From positions 3,162,001 to 3,226,000 of the forward strand of contig NC_022247.1 of assembly GCF_000463015.1 (NCBI RefSeq): a stretch of 64,000 nt of DNA, given 5' to 3'. A program made the position numbers and the translations under genes. The stretch is from Variovorax paradoxus B4. Lineage in GTDB: Bacteria; Pseudomonadota; Gammaproteobacteria; Burkholderiales; Burkholderiaceae_C. This document shows positions 24,256 through 35,735 of the stretch, in pieces; position 1 is the stretch's first letter; every line of letters begins with the position of its first letter. The notes under the pieces are model-generated. The model was not told the origin of the DNA, searched no databases, and saw nothing but the letters and a program-made list of their open reading frames with translations.

Positions 24256-25200
24256 ATGGACCGCATCGATCTTCTCAAGGTGTTCCTGCGCGTGGCCGAA
24301 ACCGGCAGCTTCACGCGCGCGGCCGATCGGCTCGCACTGCCGCGCGCCACCATTTCCACGGCGGTGCAGCAGCTGGAAGCGAGGCTGGGCTCTCGCCTCC
24401 TGCACCGGACCACGCGGCGCGTCGGCCTCACGCCAGATGGCGAAGTGCTGCTGGAACGAGCCCGCACGCTCGTGGCCGACATGGAAGACATGGAGCAGCA
24501 GTTCCTGCCGTCGCGCAGCCACGTCAGCGGACGGCTCAAGGTCGATGTGCCGAGCCGCATCGCACGGCGGCTCATCGCGCCGGCGCTGCCGGGTTTTTTC
24601 GAGCGCTACCCGGCGATCGAGCTCGAACTCGGCTCCAGCGACCGTGCCGTGGACCTGGTGCTCGAAGGCGTCGATTGCGCGCTGCGCGTGGGCCCGTTGG
24701 CGAGCAGCAGCCTGGTGGCACGGCCGCTGGGGCATTTCACGCTGATCAACTGCGCGAGCCCCGCCTACCTTGCGCGCCATGGCACGCCGCGCACGCCGGC
24801 AGACCTGCCCGAACACATCGTGGTCAACTACGCCTCGCCGACCAGCGGCCGCGCAGCGCCCTGGGAGTGGCAGCGCGACGGCCAGACCGCGACGCTGCGC
24901 ATGCGCAGCCAGGTGGCGGCGAACAACGCCGAAACCTACATCGCCTGCGCGCTGGCGGGGCTGGGGCTGATCCAGATTCCGTCCTACGACGTGCGCGAAC
25001 ACCTCGCGGCCGGCGAGCTGGTCGAAGTGTTGTCCGAGGCGCGCGCCCAACCGCTGCCGGTGCACCTGGTCTATCCGCATCGGCGCAACCTCTCGCGGCG
25101 CATGCAGGCGTTCGCAGGCTGGCTCGAGATGCTGCTCGCCGCCTCGTTCGATCCGCCCGAAGCCCCCAGGCCGGCCGGCGCGCGAACGTCGCGCAAGTAG
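24256..25200 (+). CDS. LysR-family regulator (divergent from SDR)
   Basis: A 314-residue LTTR. The N-terminal winged helix reads FLRVAETGSFTRAADRLALPRATISTAVQQLEARLGSRLLHRTTRRVGLT, followed by a periplasmic-binding-like effector domain of the DhcR/PtxR-type subgroup (LRVGPLASSSLVARPLG, YASPTSGR). The ATG at 24256 starts at the normal first residue of the HTH; earlier in-frame starts lack support. The most likely target is the divergent SDR and the small membrane gene. The effector is unknown. Confidence 0.9.
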   Translation: MDRIDLLKVFLRVAETGSFTRAADRLALPRATISTAVQQLEARLGSRLLHRTTRRVGLTPDGEVLLERARTLVADMEDMEQQFLPSRSHVSGRLKVDVPSRIARRLIAPALPGFFERYPAIELELGSSDRAVDLVLEGVDCALRVGPLASSSLVARPLGHFTLINCASPAYLARHGTPRTPADLPEHIVVNYASPTSGRAAPWEWQRDGQTATLRMRSQVAANNAETYIACALAGLGLIQIPSYDVREHLAAGELVEVLSEARAQPLPVHLVYPHRRNLSRRMQAFAGWLEMLLAASFDPPEAPRPAGARTSRK

Positions 25201-25206
25201 GCGGGC

Positions 25207-26169
25207 CTACGCTCCCCTGCGGCCCTGCTTCGCCCGTGCCCGCCCCGTGCGCTCCCGCACGAATTCCACGAAGCGCGCCAGCGCCGGATGCGCGGCCTGC
25301 GCAGGCCACACGAGGCTGGTTTCGCATGCCGGAAGCGCCACGCGACGCCGGCCCACGCCCTTGAACTCGCCGGCCTGCCGATAGATCACCCCCGCGCGCC
25401 GGAACTGCATCACGCTGTGAGGCACCCAGGCCACGCCGATGCCGCCCGAGACGAGGTTGACGATGGTCTGCATCTGGATCGCCTCCTGCGCCACCTGCGG
25501 CGTGCGCCCCGCCGCGTGATAGAGAGCGAAGACCGCATCGTGCAGCGACGGCAGGATGCGGCGCGGAAAGACCACCAGCGGTTCGGCCAGCGCCTCCGCC
25601 AGCGGCACGGGCCGCGCACGCGCGAGCCGGTGCTGCGCCGGCAGCGCCAGCACCAGCGCTTCTTCCTCCACCAGCAGGCGCGCCAGCCCGGGCGGCGCGG
25701 CGCCCGGCGAATGCAGCATCAGGCCGGCATCGATCTCGCCGCGCGCAAAGGCCTCGAGCTGCACGTCGCCCGTGGCTTCGACCAGCTCGAGCGCCACCTC
25801 GGGGCAGAGCACGCGGAATTCGCGCACCCAGGCCGGCAACTGCTCGAAGCCGACGGTCGAGACAAAGGCGATGCGCACGCGCCCCACCTGCCCCGCCGCC
25901 GCCGCGCGCGCCCGCGCCGGCAGCGCCTGGGCACGCGCCAGCAGCTCGCGCACGTCGGGCAGCAGCGCCTCGCCGGCGGGCGTGAGCGCGACGCGCCGGC
26001 GCGTGCGGTCGAACAGCACGACGCCCAGCGTTTTCTCGAGCTGGGCGATGGCCTGCGTCACCGGCGGCTGGGTCATGTGCAGCCGCAGCGCGGCCCGGCC
26101 GAAGTGCAGCTCCTCGGCCACAGCCACGAACTGGCGCCAGGCGCGCAGGTCGATCAAGGCTTCTTTCAT
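25207..26169 (-). CDS. LysR-family regulator divergent from ilvD
   Basis: A 320-residue LTTR with [53 protein letters not shown] and an effector domain of the BenM/CatM-like type ([25 protein letters not shown]). It is divergent from ilvD across 104 nt, and a perfect 15-bp palindrome overlaps its own start codon, as expected for an autoregulated LTTR. Its C-terminus is basic ([12 protein letters not shown]). Whether it governs branched-chain amino acid synthesis or a distant target is open. Confidence 0.9.
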   Translation of the reverse strand: MKEALIDLRAWRQFVAVAEELHFGRAALRLHMTQPPVTQAIAQLEKTLGVVLFDRTRRRVALTPAGEALLPDVRELLARAQALPARARAAAAGQVGRVRIAFVSTVGFEQLPAWVREFRVLCPEVALELVEATGDVQLEAFARGEIDAGLMLHSPGAAPPGLARLLVEEEALVLALPAQHRLARARPVPLAEALAEPLVVFPRRILPSLHDAVFALYHAAGRTPQVAQEAIQMQTIVNLVSGGIGVAWVPHSVMQFRRAGVIYRQAGEFKGVGRRRVALPACETSLVWPAQAAHPALARFVEFVRERTGRARAKQGRRGA

Positions 26170-26182
26170 ATGCCAAGCATAT
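26168..26182. promoter_or_regulatory. LysR-type operator between lysR and ilvD
   Basis: ATATGC-CAA-GCATAT is a perfect inverted repeat that includes a T-N11-A core. It overlaps the lysR start codon (26167-26169) and lies about 90 nt upstream of ilvD. ATTG-N8-CAAT follows at 26202-26217 as a possible weaker site. Confidence 0.6.
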
Positions 26183-26273
26183 CAATCGGCGCACAAAAAT
26201 GGATTGGAATGAATCAATGAGAAGTCCGATACTTGGAATTCCCCTCGATCTCCCCCACGACACAAGAGACACC

Positions 26274-27968
26274 ATGGACACCAAGCCAATCCAGATCAAC
26301 CGCCGCAGCGCCAACATCGTCGAAGGCAAGAGCCGCGCGCCCAACCGCTCGATGTTCTATGCCATGGGCTACGAAGAGAGCGACTTCAAGAAGCCGATGG
26401 TCGGCGTCGCCAATGGCCACAGTACCATCACGCCCTGCAACTCGGGCCTGCAGAAGCTGGCCGATGCGGCCATCGCGGGCATCGAGGAAGCCGGCGGCAA
26501 TGCGCAGGTGTTCGGCACCCCCACCATCTCCGACGGCATGGCCATGGGCACCGAAGGCATGAAGTACTCGCTGGTGAGCCGCGAGGTCATCTCGGACTGC
26601 ATCGAGACCTGCGTCGGCGGCCAGTGGATGGACGGCGTGCTGGTGGTCGGCGGCTGCGACAAGAACATGCCCGGCGGCCTGATGGGTATGCTGCGCGCCA
26701 ACGTGCCGGCCATCTACGTCTACGGCGGCACCATCCTGCCGGGCCGCTACAAGGGGCAAGACCTCAACATCGTGAGCGTGTTCGAGGCCGTGGGCCAGAA
26801 CGCCGCCGGCAACATGAGCGACGAAGACCTGCACGAGATCGAGAAGCGCGCCATTCCCGGCACCGGTTCGTGCGGCGGCATGTACACCGCCAACACCATG
26901 TCCAGCGCGTTCGAGGCGCTCGGCATCTCGCTGCCCTACTCGTCGACCATGGCGAACCCGCACGATGAGAAGGCCAACTCGGCCAAGGAATCGGCCAAGG
27001 TGCTGATCGAGGCCATCAAGAAAGACCTGAAGCCGCGCGACATCGTGACCAAGAAGGCCATCGAAAACGCCGTGGCCGTGATCATGGCCACCGGCGGCTC
27101 CACCAACGCGGTGCTGCACTTCCTGGCGATTGCGCACGCGGCCGGCGTGGACTGGTCCATCGACGACTTCGAGCGCATGCGCAAGAAGGTGCCGGTGCTG
27201 TGCGACCTGAAGCCCTCGGGCAAGTACCTCGCGGTCGACCTGCACCAGGCCGGCGGCATTCCGCAGGTCATGAAGGTGCTGCTGAACGCGGGCCTGCTGC
27301 ACGGCGACTGCATCACCATCACCGGCCAGACGATTGCCGAAGTGCTGAAGGACGTGCCTGACGTGCCGCGTGCCGACCAGGACGTGATCCGCCCGATCGA
27401 CAAGCCGATGTACGACGAAGGCCACCTGGCCATCCTCAAGGGCAACCTGTCGCCCGAAGGTGCGGTCGCCAAGATCACCGGCCTGAAGAACCCGGTCATC
27501 ACCGGACCGGCGCGCGTGTTCGACGACGAGCAGTCGGCGCTCAAGGCCATCCTCGACGGCAAGATCGTGGCCGGAGACGTGATGGTGCTGCGCTACCTCG
27601 GCCCCAAGGGCGGCCCGGGCATGCCCGAGATGCTGGCGCCCACGGGCGCGCTGATCGGCGCAGGCCTCGGCGAAAGCGTGGGCCTGATCACCGACGGCCG
27701 CTTCTCGGGCGGCACCTGGGGCATGGTGGTCGGCCACGTCGCACCTGAAGCGGCGGCGGGCGGCACCATCGCCTTCGTGAACGAGGGCGACTCGATCACC
27801 ATCGACGCCCACAAGCTGGTGCTCGAACTCAACGTGCCCGAAGCCGAGCTCGCCAAGCGCCGTGAAGGCTGGAAGCCGCCGGCGCCGCGCTACACGCGCG
27901 GCGTGCAGGCCAAGTTCGCGTTCAACGCCTCGAGCGCAAGCTCGGGCGCGGTGCTCGACAAGTACTGA
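26274..27968 (+). CDS. ilvD: Dihydroxy-acid dehydratase
   Basis: A 564-residue IlvD/Edd-family enzyme. Iron-sulfur Cys candidates are in [17 protein letters not shown] and [16 protein letters not shown]. The C-terminal region has [22 protein letters not shown]. It converts dihydroxy acids to 2-keto acids in valine, isoleucine and leucine synthesis. Length fits the shorter IlvD type of about 560 residues rather than the 616-residue E. coli type. The ATG at 26274 is preferred to an upstream in-frame start that would overlap the operator region. The sugar-acid dehydratases of the same superfamily are a less likely alternative. Confidence 0.93.
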   Translation: MDTKPIQINRRSANIVEGKSRAPNRSMFYAMGYEESDFKKPMVGVANGHSTITPCNSGLQKLADAAIAGIEEAGGNAQVFGTPTISDGMAMGTEGMKYSLVSREVISDCIETCVGGQWMDGVLVVGGCDKNMPGGLMGMLRANVPAIYVYGGTILPGRYKGQDLNIVSVFEAVGQNAAGNMSDEDLHEIEKRAIPGTGSCGGMYTANTMSSAFEALGISLPYSSTMANPHDEKANSAKESAKVLIEAIKKDLKPRDIVTKKAIENAVAVIMATGGSTNAVLHFLAIAHAAGVDWSIDDFERMRKKVPVLCDLKPSGKYLAVDLHQAGGIPQVMKVLLNAGLLHGDCITITGQTIAEVLKDVPDVPRADQDVIRPIDKPMYDEGHLAILKGNLSPEGAVAKITGLKNPVITGPARVFDDEQSALKAILDGKIVAGDVMVLRYLGPKGGPGMPEMLAPTGALIGAGLGESVGLITDGRFSGGTWGMVVGHVAPEAAAGGTIAFVNEGDSITIDAHKLVLELNVPEAELAKRREGWKPPAPRYTRGVQAKFAFNASSASSGAVLDKY

Positions 27969-28004
27969 AGCCGGGTCAGGGACGGCCGCTCGAGGCGCTG
28001 CGTG

Positions 28005-28259
28005 TCAGCGCTTCGGGCGCTGGCCCTTGCTGCCGGGCAAGCCCATGTTGCTGCGCTGGCGGTCGATGCGCGCCTGCTTGCGCGCTTCCTCGCGCTCGAT
28101 GACCTTGCGCTTGGTGTAGCCCGACCAGTCGGCCCATGCCCACCACGCCATGGCCATGGCAAAGGGCGACAGCACGATCCACCAGCTCCAGCCGGCAACC
28201 ATGCCCACCTCGAAGTACTTGAGGCCCACGCCAAGCAGGCCCAACAGCAGAAAAAGCAT
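28005..28259 (-). CDS. Small Trp-rich membrane protein (TIGR04438-like)
   Basis: An 84-residue protein with two hydrophobic segments, the second very rich in Trp (AGWSWWIVLSP...MAWWAWADWSGYTKRK), and a strongly basic C-terminal tail (REEARKQARIDRQRSNMGLPGSKGQRPKR). This composition matches the small Trp-rich proteins (TIGR04438) of Burkholderiales, whose function is unknown. It converges on ilvD and diverges from the cytochrome c gene. Confidence 0.8.
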   Translation of the reverse strand: MLFLLLGLLGVGLKYFEVGMVAGWSWWIVLSPFAMAMAWWAWADWSGYTKRKVIEREEARKQARIDRQRSNMGLPGSKGQRPKR

Positions 28260-28317
28260 CGCGAATCCCTCCGGGTTTTGTTGGCAACGCTTCCGGACGC
28301 CGGTGCACGGCGCTACC

Positions 28318-28343
28318 TACAATCGCGTTACATCGAATGTAAC
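28318..28343 (+). promoter_or_regulatory. Cytochrome c promoter with palindromic operator
   Basis: A TACAAT -10 hexamer (28318-28323) is followed by a perfect inverted repeat, GTTACAT-CGA-ATGTAAC (28327-28343), placed over the expected start site and early leader. That is a position for a repressor. Confidence 0.55.
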
Positions 28344-28366
28344 CCAGCCATTACGAATAAGCCCCC

Positions 28367-28672
28367 ATGAAAAGACTCCTGTCATTTGCAGTTCTCGGCC
28401 TCGGCCTGGCGGCCCCCGCCTTTGCCGACCTGGCGCTGGCAACGTCGAAGAACTGCATGAGCTGCCATGCGGTGGACCGCAAGGTGCTCGGTCCCGCCTT
28501 CAAGGATGTGGCAGCCAAGTACAAGGGCAACGCCGGTGCCGCCGACATGCTGGCGGCGAAGATCATCAAGGGCGGCTCGGGCGTCTGGGGGCCGGTGCCG
28601 ATGCCGGCCAACACCCAGGTCAGCGAAGCCGACGCCAAGAAGCTCGCAGCCTGGGTGCTGTTGGCGCGCTGA
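28367..28672 (+). CDS. Class I c-type cytochrome (c551-like)
   Basis: A 101-residue periplasmic protein. Residues 1-20 form a signal peptide (APAFA). The heme-attachment motif CMSCH is at residues 30-34, and the axial Met is probably Met79 in GPVPMPAN, as in cytochrome c551/c5-type monoheme proteins. It carries electrons between periplasmic redox partners, which are not identified here. The gene stands alone behind its own promoter and palindrome. Confidence 0.92.
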   Translation: MKRLLSFAVLGLGLAAPAFADLALATSKNCMSCHAVDRKVLGPAFKDVAAKYKGNAGAADMLAAKIIKGGSGVWGPVPMPANTQVSEADAKKLAAWVLLAR

Positions 28673-28683
28673 GGCTCATCTCA

Positions 28684-29184
28684 TCAAACCCGCGGATCGA
28701 TGTCCGTGGGCAGCGGCCGGCGCTCGATGCGGTCTTCGAGCTGCCCGATGTGCGCGGCCACGGTGTTGTCGGACTGCTCCGAACGCTGGCGGACCACGCT
28801 CTCGACCTGCCCCAGCCGCGTCAGCAGCGCGGCATGCCGCTCGGCGTTCTGCGCCATGTGCTTGTTTTCCTGCGCTTCGAGGAAGTTGCGCAGTTCGGTG
28901 AAACGCGAGGCCTCGGCCTTGTCGGCCAGGTCGCGCTGCACCTGCATTTCCCTGTTGTGGCGCTTGGCATCGAGCAGCACCGAGCTGTGCAGGTACAGAA
29001 CGTAGACCAGGAAGAACACGCCGAGGGCAACCGTCAGCCCCAGCATCATGAGGCCCAGCGGCGCGGACACGGTCATGAAGCCCAGCGACACCGGCACTGG
29101 TGACGACAGCGTGCCCCAGTTGAGCGCGGCGAGCGCCGCGATCAGCAGCAAGATGACGAACAGGAAAGCAGATCTCACGCCCAT
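28684..29184 (-). CDS. LapA-domain-like membrane protein with coiled coil
   Basis: A 166-residue protein. It has two N-terminal membrane segments (3-22 and about 42-65) with ALNWGTLSSPVPVSLGF between them, resembling the LapA/DUF1049 domain. A long charged helix from residue 70 to 140 is a likely coiled coil. A role in envelope assembly is only suggested by the LapA resemblance. Its 3' end converges with the cytochrome c gene, 11 nt between stops. Upstream, 140 nt separate it from acsA and include a 9-bp perfect stem, GCCATGCAC/GTGCATGGC (29223-29246), without a T-run. Confidence 0.65.
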   Translation of the reverse strand: MGVRSAFLFVILLLIAALAALNWGTLSSPVPVSLGFMTVSAPLGLMMLGLTVALGVFFLVYVLYLHSSVLLDAKRHNREMQVQRDLADKAEASRFTELRNFLEAQENKHMAQNAERHAALLTRLGQVESVVRQRSEQSDNTVAAHIGQLEDRIERRPLPTDIDPRV

Positions 29185-29324
29185 GGGGGCCTCCTTCGTA
29201 AAGATCGAACACAGTGGACTGCGCCATGCACGTCGAGGTGCATGGCAACTGCGCCGGTTTTACCTCAGGCCGCGGGCCGCAATGGCCCCTGCTTCCCACT
29301 AACGGCCATGTCCTACAGATCGAA

Positions 29325-31322
<1,998 letters not shown>

Positions 31323-31468
31323 TCGCTTTGTCTCCTGGATGGATGCGGCGTAATGTCGGCCGCCGCACTTACGGGTCACTGACGGGTCCGATGTTAGTTC
31401 GCAGGGTTATCACGAGTCCGACACGGGGGCACCCCTAGAATCGCCAGTCTTTCACGACCACCCTGCCG

Positions 31469-32110
31469 ATGTCCGCTACCGACCCTTTCGATTCCCGCAA
31501 TAATCCATCAATTCCAGCCAAAGGCTCGCCGCTCAGGCCGCTGCCCAAGCTGATTTTCGCAAGCCGCTGGCTGCAACTGCCGCTGTACCTGGGCCTGATC
31601 GTGGCACAGGCGGTGTACGTGGTGCACTTCCTGGTCGAGCTGCTGCACCTGGTCGAAGCCGCCTTCGGCAGCAAGGACGCGCTGCAGGCGCTGATCACCA
31701 GCATCGGCTACAAGACCACCGCCCCGGTGGGCACGCTCAACGAAACGGTGATCATGCTGGTGGTGCTGGCGCTGATCGACGTGGTGATGATCTCCAACCT
31801 GCTGATCATGGTGATCGTGGGCGGCTACGAAACCTTCGTGAGCCGCATGGACCTCGAAGGCCACCGCGACCAGCCCGAATGGCTGAGCCATGTGAATGCC
31901 TCGGTGCTCAAGGTGAAGCTGGCCACGGCCATCATCGGCATCAGCTCGATCCACCTGCTGAAGACCTTCATCAACGCGGACAACTACACCGATCGCGTGC
32001 TGATTGCGCAGACCGTGATCCACATCGCCTTCCTGTTCTCGGCCATGGCCATTGCCTACACCGACAAGCTCATGACGTCGAACGCGCCACAGGGCGGCGG
32101 GTCGCACTGA
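31469..32110 (+). CDS. TIGR00645/YqhA-family inner-membrane protein
   Basis: A 213-residue protein with four hydrophobic segments, matching the UPF0114/TIGR00645 (YqhA) family: LPLYLGLIVAQAVYVVHFLVEL, VVLALIDVVMISNLLIMVIVGGYETFVSR and SSIHLLKTFI. Function is unknown. It diverges from acsA by 146 nt, where TAGAAT (31436-31441) could be its -10. The last 41 nt overlap the 3' end of the convergent LysR gene. Confidence 0.85.
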   Translation: MSATDPFDSRNNPSIPAKGSPLRPLPKLIFASRWLQLPLYLGLIVAQAVYVVHFLVELLHLVEAAFGSKDALQALITSIGYKTTAPVGTLNETVIMLVVLALIDVVMISNLLIMVIVGGYETFVSRMDLEGHRDQPEWLSHVNASVLKVKLATAIIGISSIHLLKTFINADNYTDRVLIAQTVIHIAFLFSAMAIAYTDKLMTSNAPQGGGSH

Positions 32111-33032
32111 GCTCCCGGCCCGCCGGCGGCAGGTCCCACGCAGGCACCTCGGTGAATCGTCCGGCCAGGAAGTCGAGCATCGTGCGCAGCGTGGCCGGCA
32201 TGTGCTTGCGCGAGGCGTACACCGCGTACATGCCGACCACCTGCGGCTCGAATTCCGGGAACAGCCGCACCAGTTCGCCCGCCTGCAGCAAGCCGGCGGT
32301 CAGGTAGGTCGGCAGCATCGCGATGCCGGCCCCTGCCCGCGCAAGATGCATCAGGCTCGCGGCATCGTTGGTCGACACGTTGCCGCCGACGGCCACCGAA
32401 ACGGGCGTGCCGTCGTCCTTGCGCGTGAAATTCCAGAGGCTGCGCCCGAAGTACGAGTGCGTGAGGCAGTTGCGCTGGGCCAGCTCCTCCACGCGCAGCG
32501 GCTGCCCGTGCTCCTTCAGGTAGCCGGGTGATGCGCACACCACCGAGCGGCAATCGGTGAGCCGCCGCGCAATGAGGTTGGGATCGATCTCCACCGCCAC
32601 GCGGATCGCCAGGTCGATGCGCTCGTCCACCAGGTTCACCGCCCGGTCCATCAGCACCAGGTCGACCGCCACGCCGGGATAGAGCCGCACGTAGTCGGCC
32701 ACCGCATCGGCCAGCTGCGCCTGCGCGAACGAGGTGCTGGCCGTGATGCGCAGCTGGCCGCGCGGCGCCTCGGCCGGGTGCCGCACGGCCTCCTGCATGT
32801 CGCCCGCGAGTTCGAGCACCTGGCGGCAGCGCGGCAGCAGTTCCTCGCCCGCCGCCGTGAGGCTCAGCCGGCGCGTCGTGCGGTGCAGGAGGCGCGCACC
32901 CGTCCATTGCTCGAGCTCGGCCACGTAGCGCGTGACCACCGGCCGCGAGAGGTCGAGCTTGTCGGCCGCGGCAGAGAGGCTGCCCGCATCCACCACGGTG
33001 ACGAACACGTGCATTGCATTCAATCGGTCCAT
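32070..33032 (-). CDS. LysR-family regulator (divergent from NmrA-like gene)
   Basis: A 320-residue LTTR with HTH FVTVVDAGSLSAAADKLDLSRPVVTRYVAELEQWTGARLLHRTTRRLSLT and a CrgA/PtxR-type effector domain (LVLMDRAVNLVDERIDLAIRV, YFGRSLWNFTRKDDG). The ATG at 33032 is the normal first codon; the in-frame extension upstream is rejected. It diverges from the NmrA-like gene by 101 nt, the usual LTTR arrangement. The C-terminus runs 41 nt into the convergent membrane-protein gene. Confidence 0.9.
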   Translation of the reverse strand: MDRLNAMHVFVTVVDAGSLSAAADKLDLSRPVVTRYVAELEQWTGARLLHRTTRRLSLTAAGEELLPRCRQVLELAGDMQEAVRHPAEAPRGQLRITASTSFAQAQLADAVADYVRLYPGVAVDLVLMDRAVNLVDERIDLAIRVAVEIDPNLIARRLTDCRSVVCASPGYLKEHGQPLRVEELAQRNCLTHSYFGRSLWNFTRKDDGTPVSVAVGGNVSTNDAASLMHLARAGAGIAMLPTYLTAGLLQAGELVRLFPEFEPQVVGMYAVYASRKHMPATLRTMLDFLAGRFTEVPAWDLPPAGRELSATRRPVARSTS

Positions 33033-33133
33033 TCGAACGATTTTAGGAATAAACAAGCGCGAAATTCGAGGTATTTCTTTCGAAACCAGAAACCTAAGAT
33101 GCGATTCATCCCACTCAATTTCTGGAGCCACTC

Positions 33134-33751
33134 ATGAGCCACATCGCCATCATCGGCGCCACCGGACGCGCCGGCGGCCGCCTTCTCGAAGAGGCCCTGC
33201 GCCGCGGCCACAGCGTGACGGCCATCGCACGCAAGGCCAGCGACAAGCTGTCGGGCCGTGCCAACGTGAAGGCCGTGGACCTCGACGTGCTCGACGGTGC
33301 CGCGCTCGAAAAGGCACTGGCCGGCCACGACGCCGTGTTCAGCGCCGCGCACTTCGCCACCGTGCCGCCCGCGGCCATCATTGAGCCGGCCAGGCGCGCG
33401 GGCGTGAAGCGCCTGCTGGTGGTCGGCGGCGCCGGCAGCCTGTTCGCGGCACCGGGCCTGAAGGTGATCGACACGCCGAACTTCCCCGAGGCATACAAGG
33501 CCGAAGCCTCGGCCGGCGGCGTGTTTCTCGATGCACTGCGCAACGAGAAGGGACTCGACTGGACCTTCCTCTCGCCCTCTGCCGAATTCGTCGAAGGCGA
33601 GCGCACGGGCAAGTTCCGCCTGGGCAAGGACGACCTGCTGGTGAGCGCCGAAGGCCGCAGCTGGATCACTTTCGAGGACTACGCGATCGCGTTCATCGAC
33701 GAGCTCGAGAAACCAGTCCATTCGCGCCAGCGCTACACCGTCGGCTACTGA
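33134..33751 (+). CDS. NAD(P)-binding NmrA/YwnB-like protein
   Basis: A 205-residue atypical SDR with the N-terminal dinucleotide-binding motif IAIIGATGRAGGRLLEEALRRGH, then DLDVLDGAAL and a C-terminal SWITFEDYAIAFIDELE typical of NAD(P)H-binding epimerase/YwnB-like proteins. No classical YxxxK is evident, so it may be a redox sensor or a simple reductase. A GGAG site precedes the ATG. The divergent LysR regulator probably controls it. Confidence 0.88.
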   Translation: MSHIAIIGATGRAGGRLLEEALRRGHSVTAIARKASDKLSGRANVKAVDLDVLDGAALEKALAGHDAVFSAAHFATVPPAAIIEPARRAGVKRLLVVGGAGSLFAAPGLKVIDTPNFPEAYKAEASAGGVFLDALRNEKGLDWTFLSPSAEFVEGERTGKFRLGKDDLLVSAEGRSWITFEDYAIAFIDELEKPVHSRQRYTVGY

Positions 33752-33764
33752 TCGGCCGCAATAG

Positions 33765-33788
33765 AAAAGGACCCGCGGGTCCTTTTTT
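33765..33788. terminator. Bidirectional rho-independent terminator
   Basis: AAAAGGACCC (33765-33773) pairs with GGGTCCTTTT around GC, with A- and T-runs on the two sides. It serves both the NmrA-like gene (plus) and fumC (minus), which converge here. Confidence 0.92.
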
Positions 33789-33804
33789 CATGTGACTGTC
33801 CGGA

Positions 33805-35202
33805 TCAACGACCCGTCATGTTCTCCGGCACCACCCACTGGTCGAACTGCTCGGCCGTGAGGTGCCCCGAGGCAATCGCGGCTTCGCGCAGGCTGGTGCC
33901 CTCCTTGTGCGCCTTCTTCGCGATGTAGGCCGACTTGTCGTAGCCGATGTGCGTGTTGAGTGCGGTCACCAGCATCAGCGAACGCTGCACCAGCTCCGTG
34001 ATGCGTTCGCGGTTCGGCTCGATGCCCACGGCGCAGTGGTCGTTGAAGCTCACCATGCCGTCGGCCAGCAGGCGCACGCTCTGCAGGAAGTTGTGCGCCA
34101 CCATCGGGCGGAACACATTGAGTTCGAAGTTGCCCGAAGCACCGCCGATGTTGATCGCCACGTCGTTGCCGAACACCTGCGCGGCCAGCATGGTGACGGC
34201 TTCGCTTTGCGTCGGGTTGACCTTGCCCGGCATGATCGACGAGCCGGGTTCGTTCTCTGGAATGCTGAGTTCGCCGATGCCGCTGCGCGGGCCGCTCGCG
34301 AGCCAGCGCACGTCGTTGGCGATCTTGTTCATGCTGGCGGCGAGCGTCTTGAGCGCGCCGTGGGCATGCACCAGCGCATCGACGCTGGCCATGGCTTCGA
34401 ACTTGTTGGGCGCGGTCACGAACGGCAGGCCCGTGAGCTTCGCCAGCTCGGCCGCCACCTGCTCCGCATAGCCCTTGGGCGCGTTGAGCCCGGTGCCGAC
34501 GGCCGTGCCGCCCAGCGCCAGTTCGCACAGGTGCGGCAGCGCGGCGCGCACATGCGCCTCGCCGTGCGCCAGCTGCGCCACGTAGCCCGAGAACTCCTGG
34601 CCCAGCGTGAGGGGCGTGGCGTCCTGCAGGTGGGTGCGGCCGATCTTCACGATGTCGGCAAAGTCCTTCGACTTCTGCGCGAGCGTGCCGCGCAGCTTGG
34701 CAATGGCCGGCAGCAGCTTGTGCGTGATGGCCTCGACCGCCGCCACGTGCATGGCGGTGGGGAACACGTCGTTGCTCGACTGGCTGCGGTTCACGTCGTC
34801 GTTCGGGTGCACGAGGCGCCCTTCCCCGCGCTCGCCGCCGAGCAGTTCGCTGGCGCGGTTGGCCAGCACCTCGTTGACGTTCATGTTGGTCTGCGTGCCC
34901 GAGCCGGTCTGCCAGACCACCAGCGGGAACTCGCCCGGATGCTTGCCGGCAATGACTTCGTCGGCCGCGGCCACGATGGCCTGGGTCTTCTTCTCGTCCT
35001 GCAGGCCCAGCGCGTGGTTGACCACGGCCGAGGCGCGCTTGACCTGGGCCAGCGCCTTGATGATCTCGCGCGGCTGCTGCTCGCCGGAGATGTCGAAGTT
35101 CTGCAGCGAGCGCTGCGTTTGCGCACCCCACAGCTTGTCGGCCGGCACGTCGATCGGTCCAAAGGTATCGCGCTCGGCACGGGTCTTGGGGGAAGTCGTC
35201 AT
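33805..35202 (-). CDS. fumC: Fumarate hydratase, class II
   Basis: A 465-residue member of the fumarase/aspartase superfamily. It has [31 protein letters not shown], and the superfamily signature [13 protein letters not shown], whose Ser is the catalytic residue. It hydrates fumarate to malate in the citric acid cycle without an iron-sulfur cluster. The ATG at 35202 fits the family N-terminus ([23 protein letters not shown]); upstream in-frame starts are not supported. A class I fumarase is also encoded 4 kb away. Confidence 0.95.
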   Translation of the reverse strand: MTTSPKTRAERDTFGPIDVPADKLWGAQTQRSLQNFDISGEQQPREIIKALAQVKRASAVVNHALGLQDEKKTQAIVAAADEVIAGKHPGEFPLVVWQTGSGTQTNMNVNEVLANRASELLGGERGEGRLVHPNDDVNRSQSSNDVFPTAMHVAAVEAITHKLLPAIAKLRGTLAQKSKDFADIVKIGRTHLQDATPLTLGQEFSGYVAQLAHGEAHVRAALPHLCELALGGTAVGTGLNAPKGYAEQVAAELAKLTGLPFVTAPNKFEAMASVDALVHAHGALKTLAASMNKIANDVRWLASGPRSGIGELSIPENEPGSSIMPGKVNPTQSEAVTMLAAQVFGNDVAINIGGASGNFELNVFRPMVAHNFLQSVRLLADGMVSFNDHCAVGIEPNRERITELVQRSLMLVTALNTHIGYDKSAYIAKKAHKEGTSLREAAIASGHLTAEQFDQWVVPENMTGR

Positions 35203-35336
35203 GATGAAAAAGCTCCGCAGTCTTGGATGGTTGCGCCCGCTCGCCGGGCGCGACGCCGAGTATGGCCTCGATAAGAATAGCTCGCATCTGGCGAGGCTTT
35301 TGCCTCCAGGCGCGCAGCTCACGATACGCCCCGGGG

Positions 35337-35366
35337 TTGACGCGCGTCATGTCAAAAAGTTATAAT
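35337..35366 (+). promoter_or_regulatory. Near-consensus sigma70 promoter for the proVWX leader
   Basis: TTGACG (35337-35342), an 18-nt spacer and a perfect TATAAT (35361-35366). It faces proV, 385 nt away, and diverges from fumC. Confidence 0.8.
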
Positions 35367-35369
35367 TGC

Positions 35370-35735
35370 GGTCTTCAGACGACCAACAAGTCATGTTGGT
35401 TTCCCTTGCGCTACTCGCGGATCACCGAATCCCGTCGCGGTGCAAGGCTCTTTCCGCCGGGCCCTGCCCGGCAAACTGGCCGGATCCTTCCGGCCCCATT
35501 GCCACGTCACGCTCATCCAGGCGGCGCCCCTCGACCAGGCCCGTCGCTCTGCGAATGAAGCATCCGGCGGGCACTGGCTTCGTCGCCATGTCGTCTTCAG
35601 TGCCTGTCGGCAGCCCTTGAGGCTCGCCGGGCCATTGCACGCGCCTTCTTCACGCGCTCTCTGTTCGGGCATCCCCATCGGCTGATGGCGTGGCCGTTGC
35701 CGCCCTCCGGGGCGGTGCTGTGTCCAACCTTCACA
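35370..35735 (+). ncRNA. Structured 5' leader RNA of the proVWX operon, family unknown
   Basis: About 380 nt between the promoter and proV hold no convincing gene but many stems: GGTC/GACC (35370-35384), CCAACA/TGTTGG (35383-35399, competing with the first), CCTTGC/GCAAGG (35404-35447) enclosing CGCG/CGCG, GCCGGGC/GCCCGGC (35456-35472), GGCCGG/CCGGCC (35478-35495), GGCACTG/CAGTGCC (35570-35604), GGCAGCC/GGCTcGCC (35609-35628), and CCGCCC/GGGCGG (35700-35715) just before the ribosome site AAGGAG (35737-35742). I see no match to riboswitch blocks I know. A long osmoregulatory leader or a new cis-regulatory RNA is possible; GC-rich chance pairing is the caution. Confidence 0.5.

Noticed and set aside
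29223..29246. 9-bp perfect hairpin called as a terminator for acsA
   Set aside because: No T-run follows on either strand. It is noted only as a possible stem.
35422..35640. Minus-strand 72-residue frame in the proVWX leader
   Set aside because: No ribosome site, composition of chance GC-rich sequence, and antisense to a clear leader.
35370..35735. tmRNA, RNase P RNA or SRP RNA in the leader region
   Set aside because: The conserved core sequences of these RNAs are not present.
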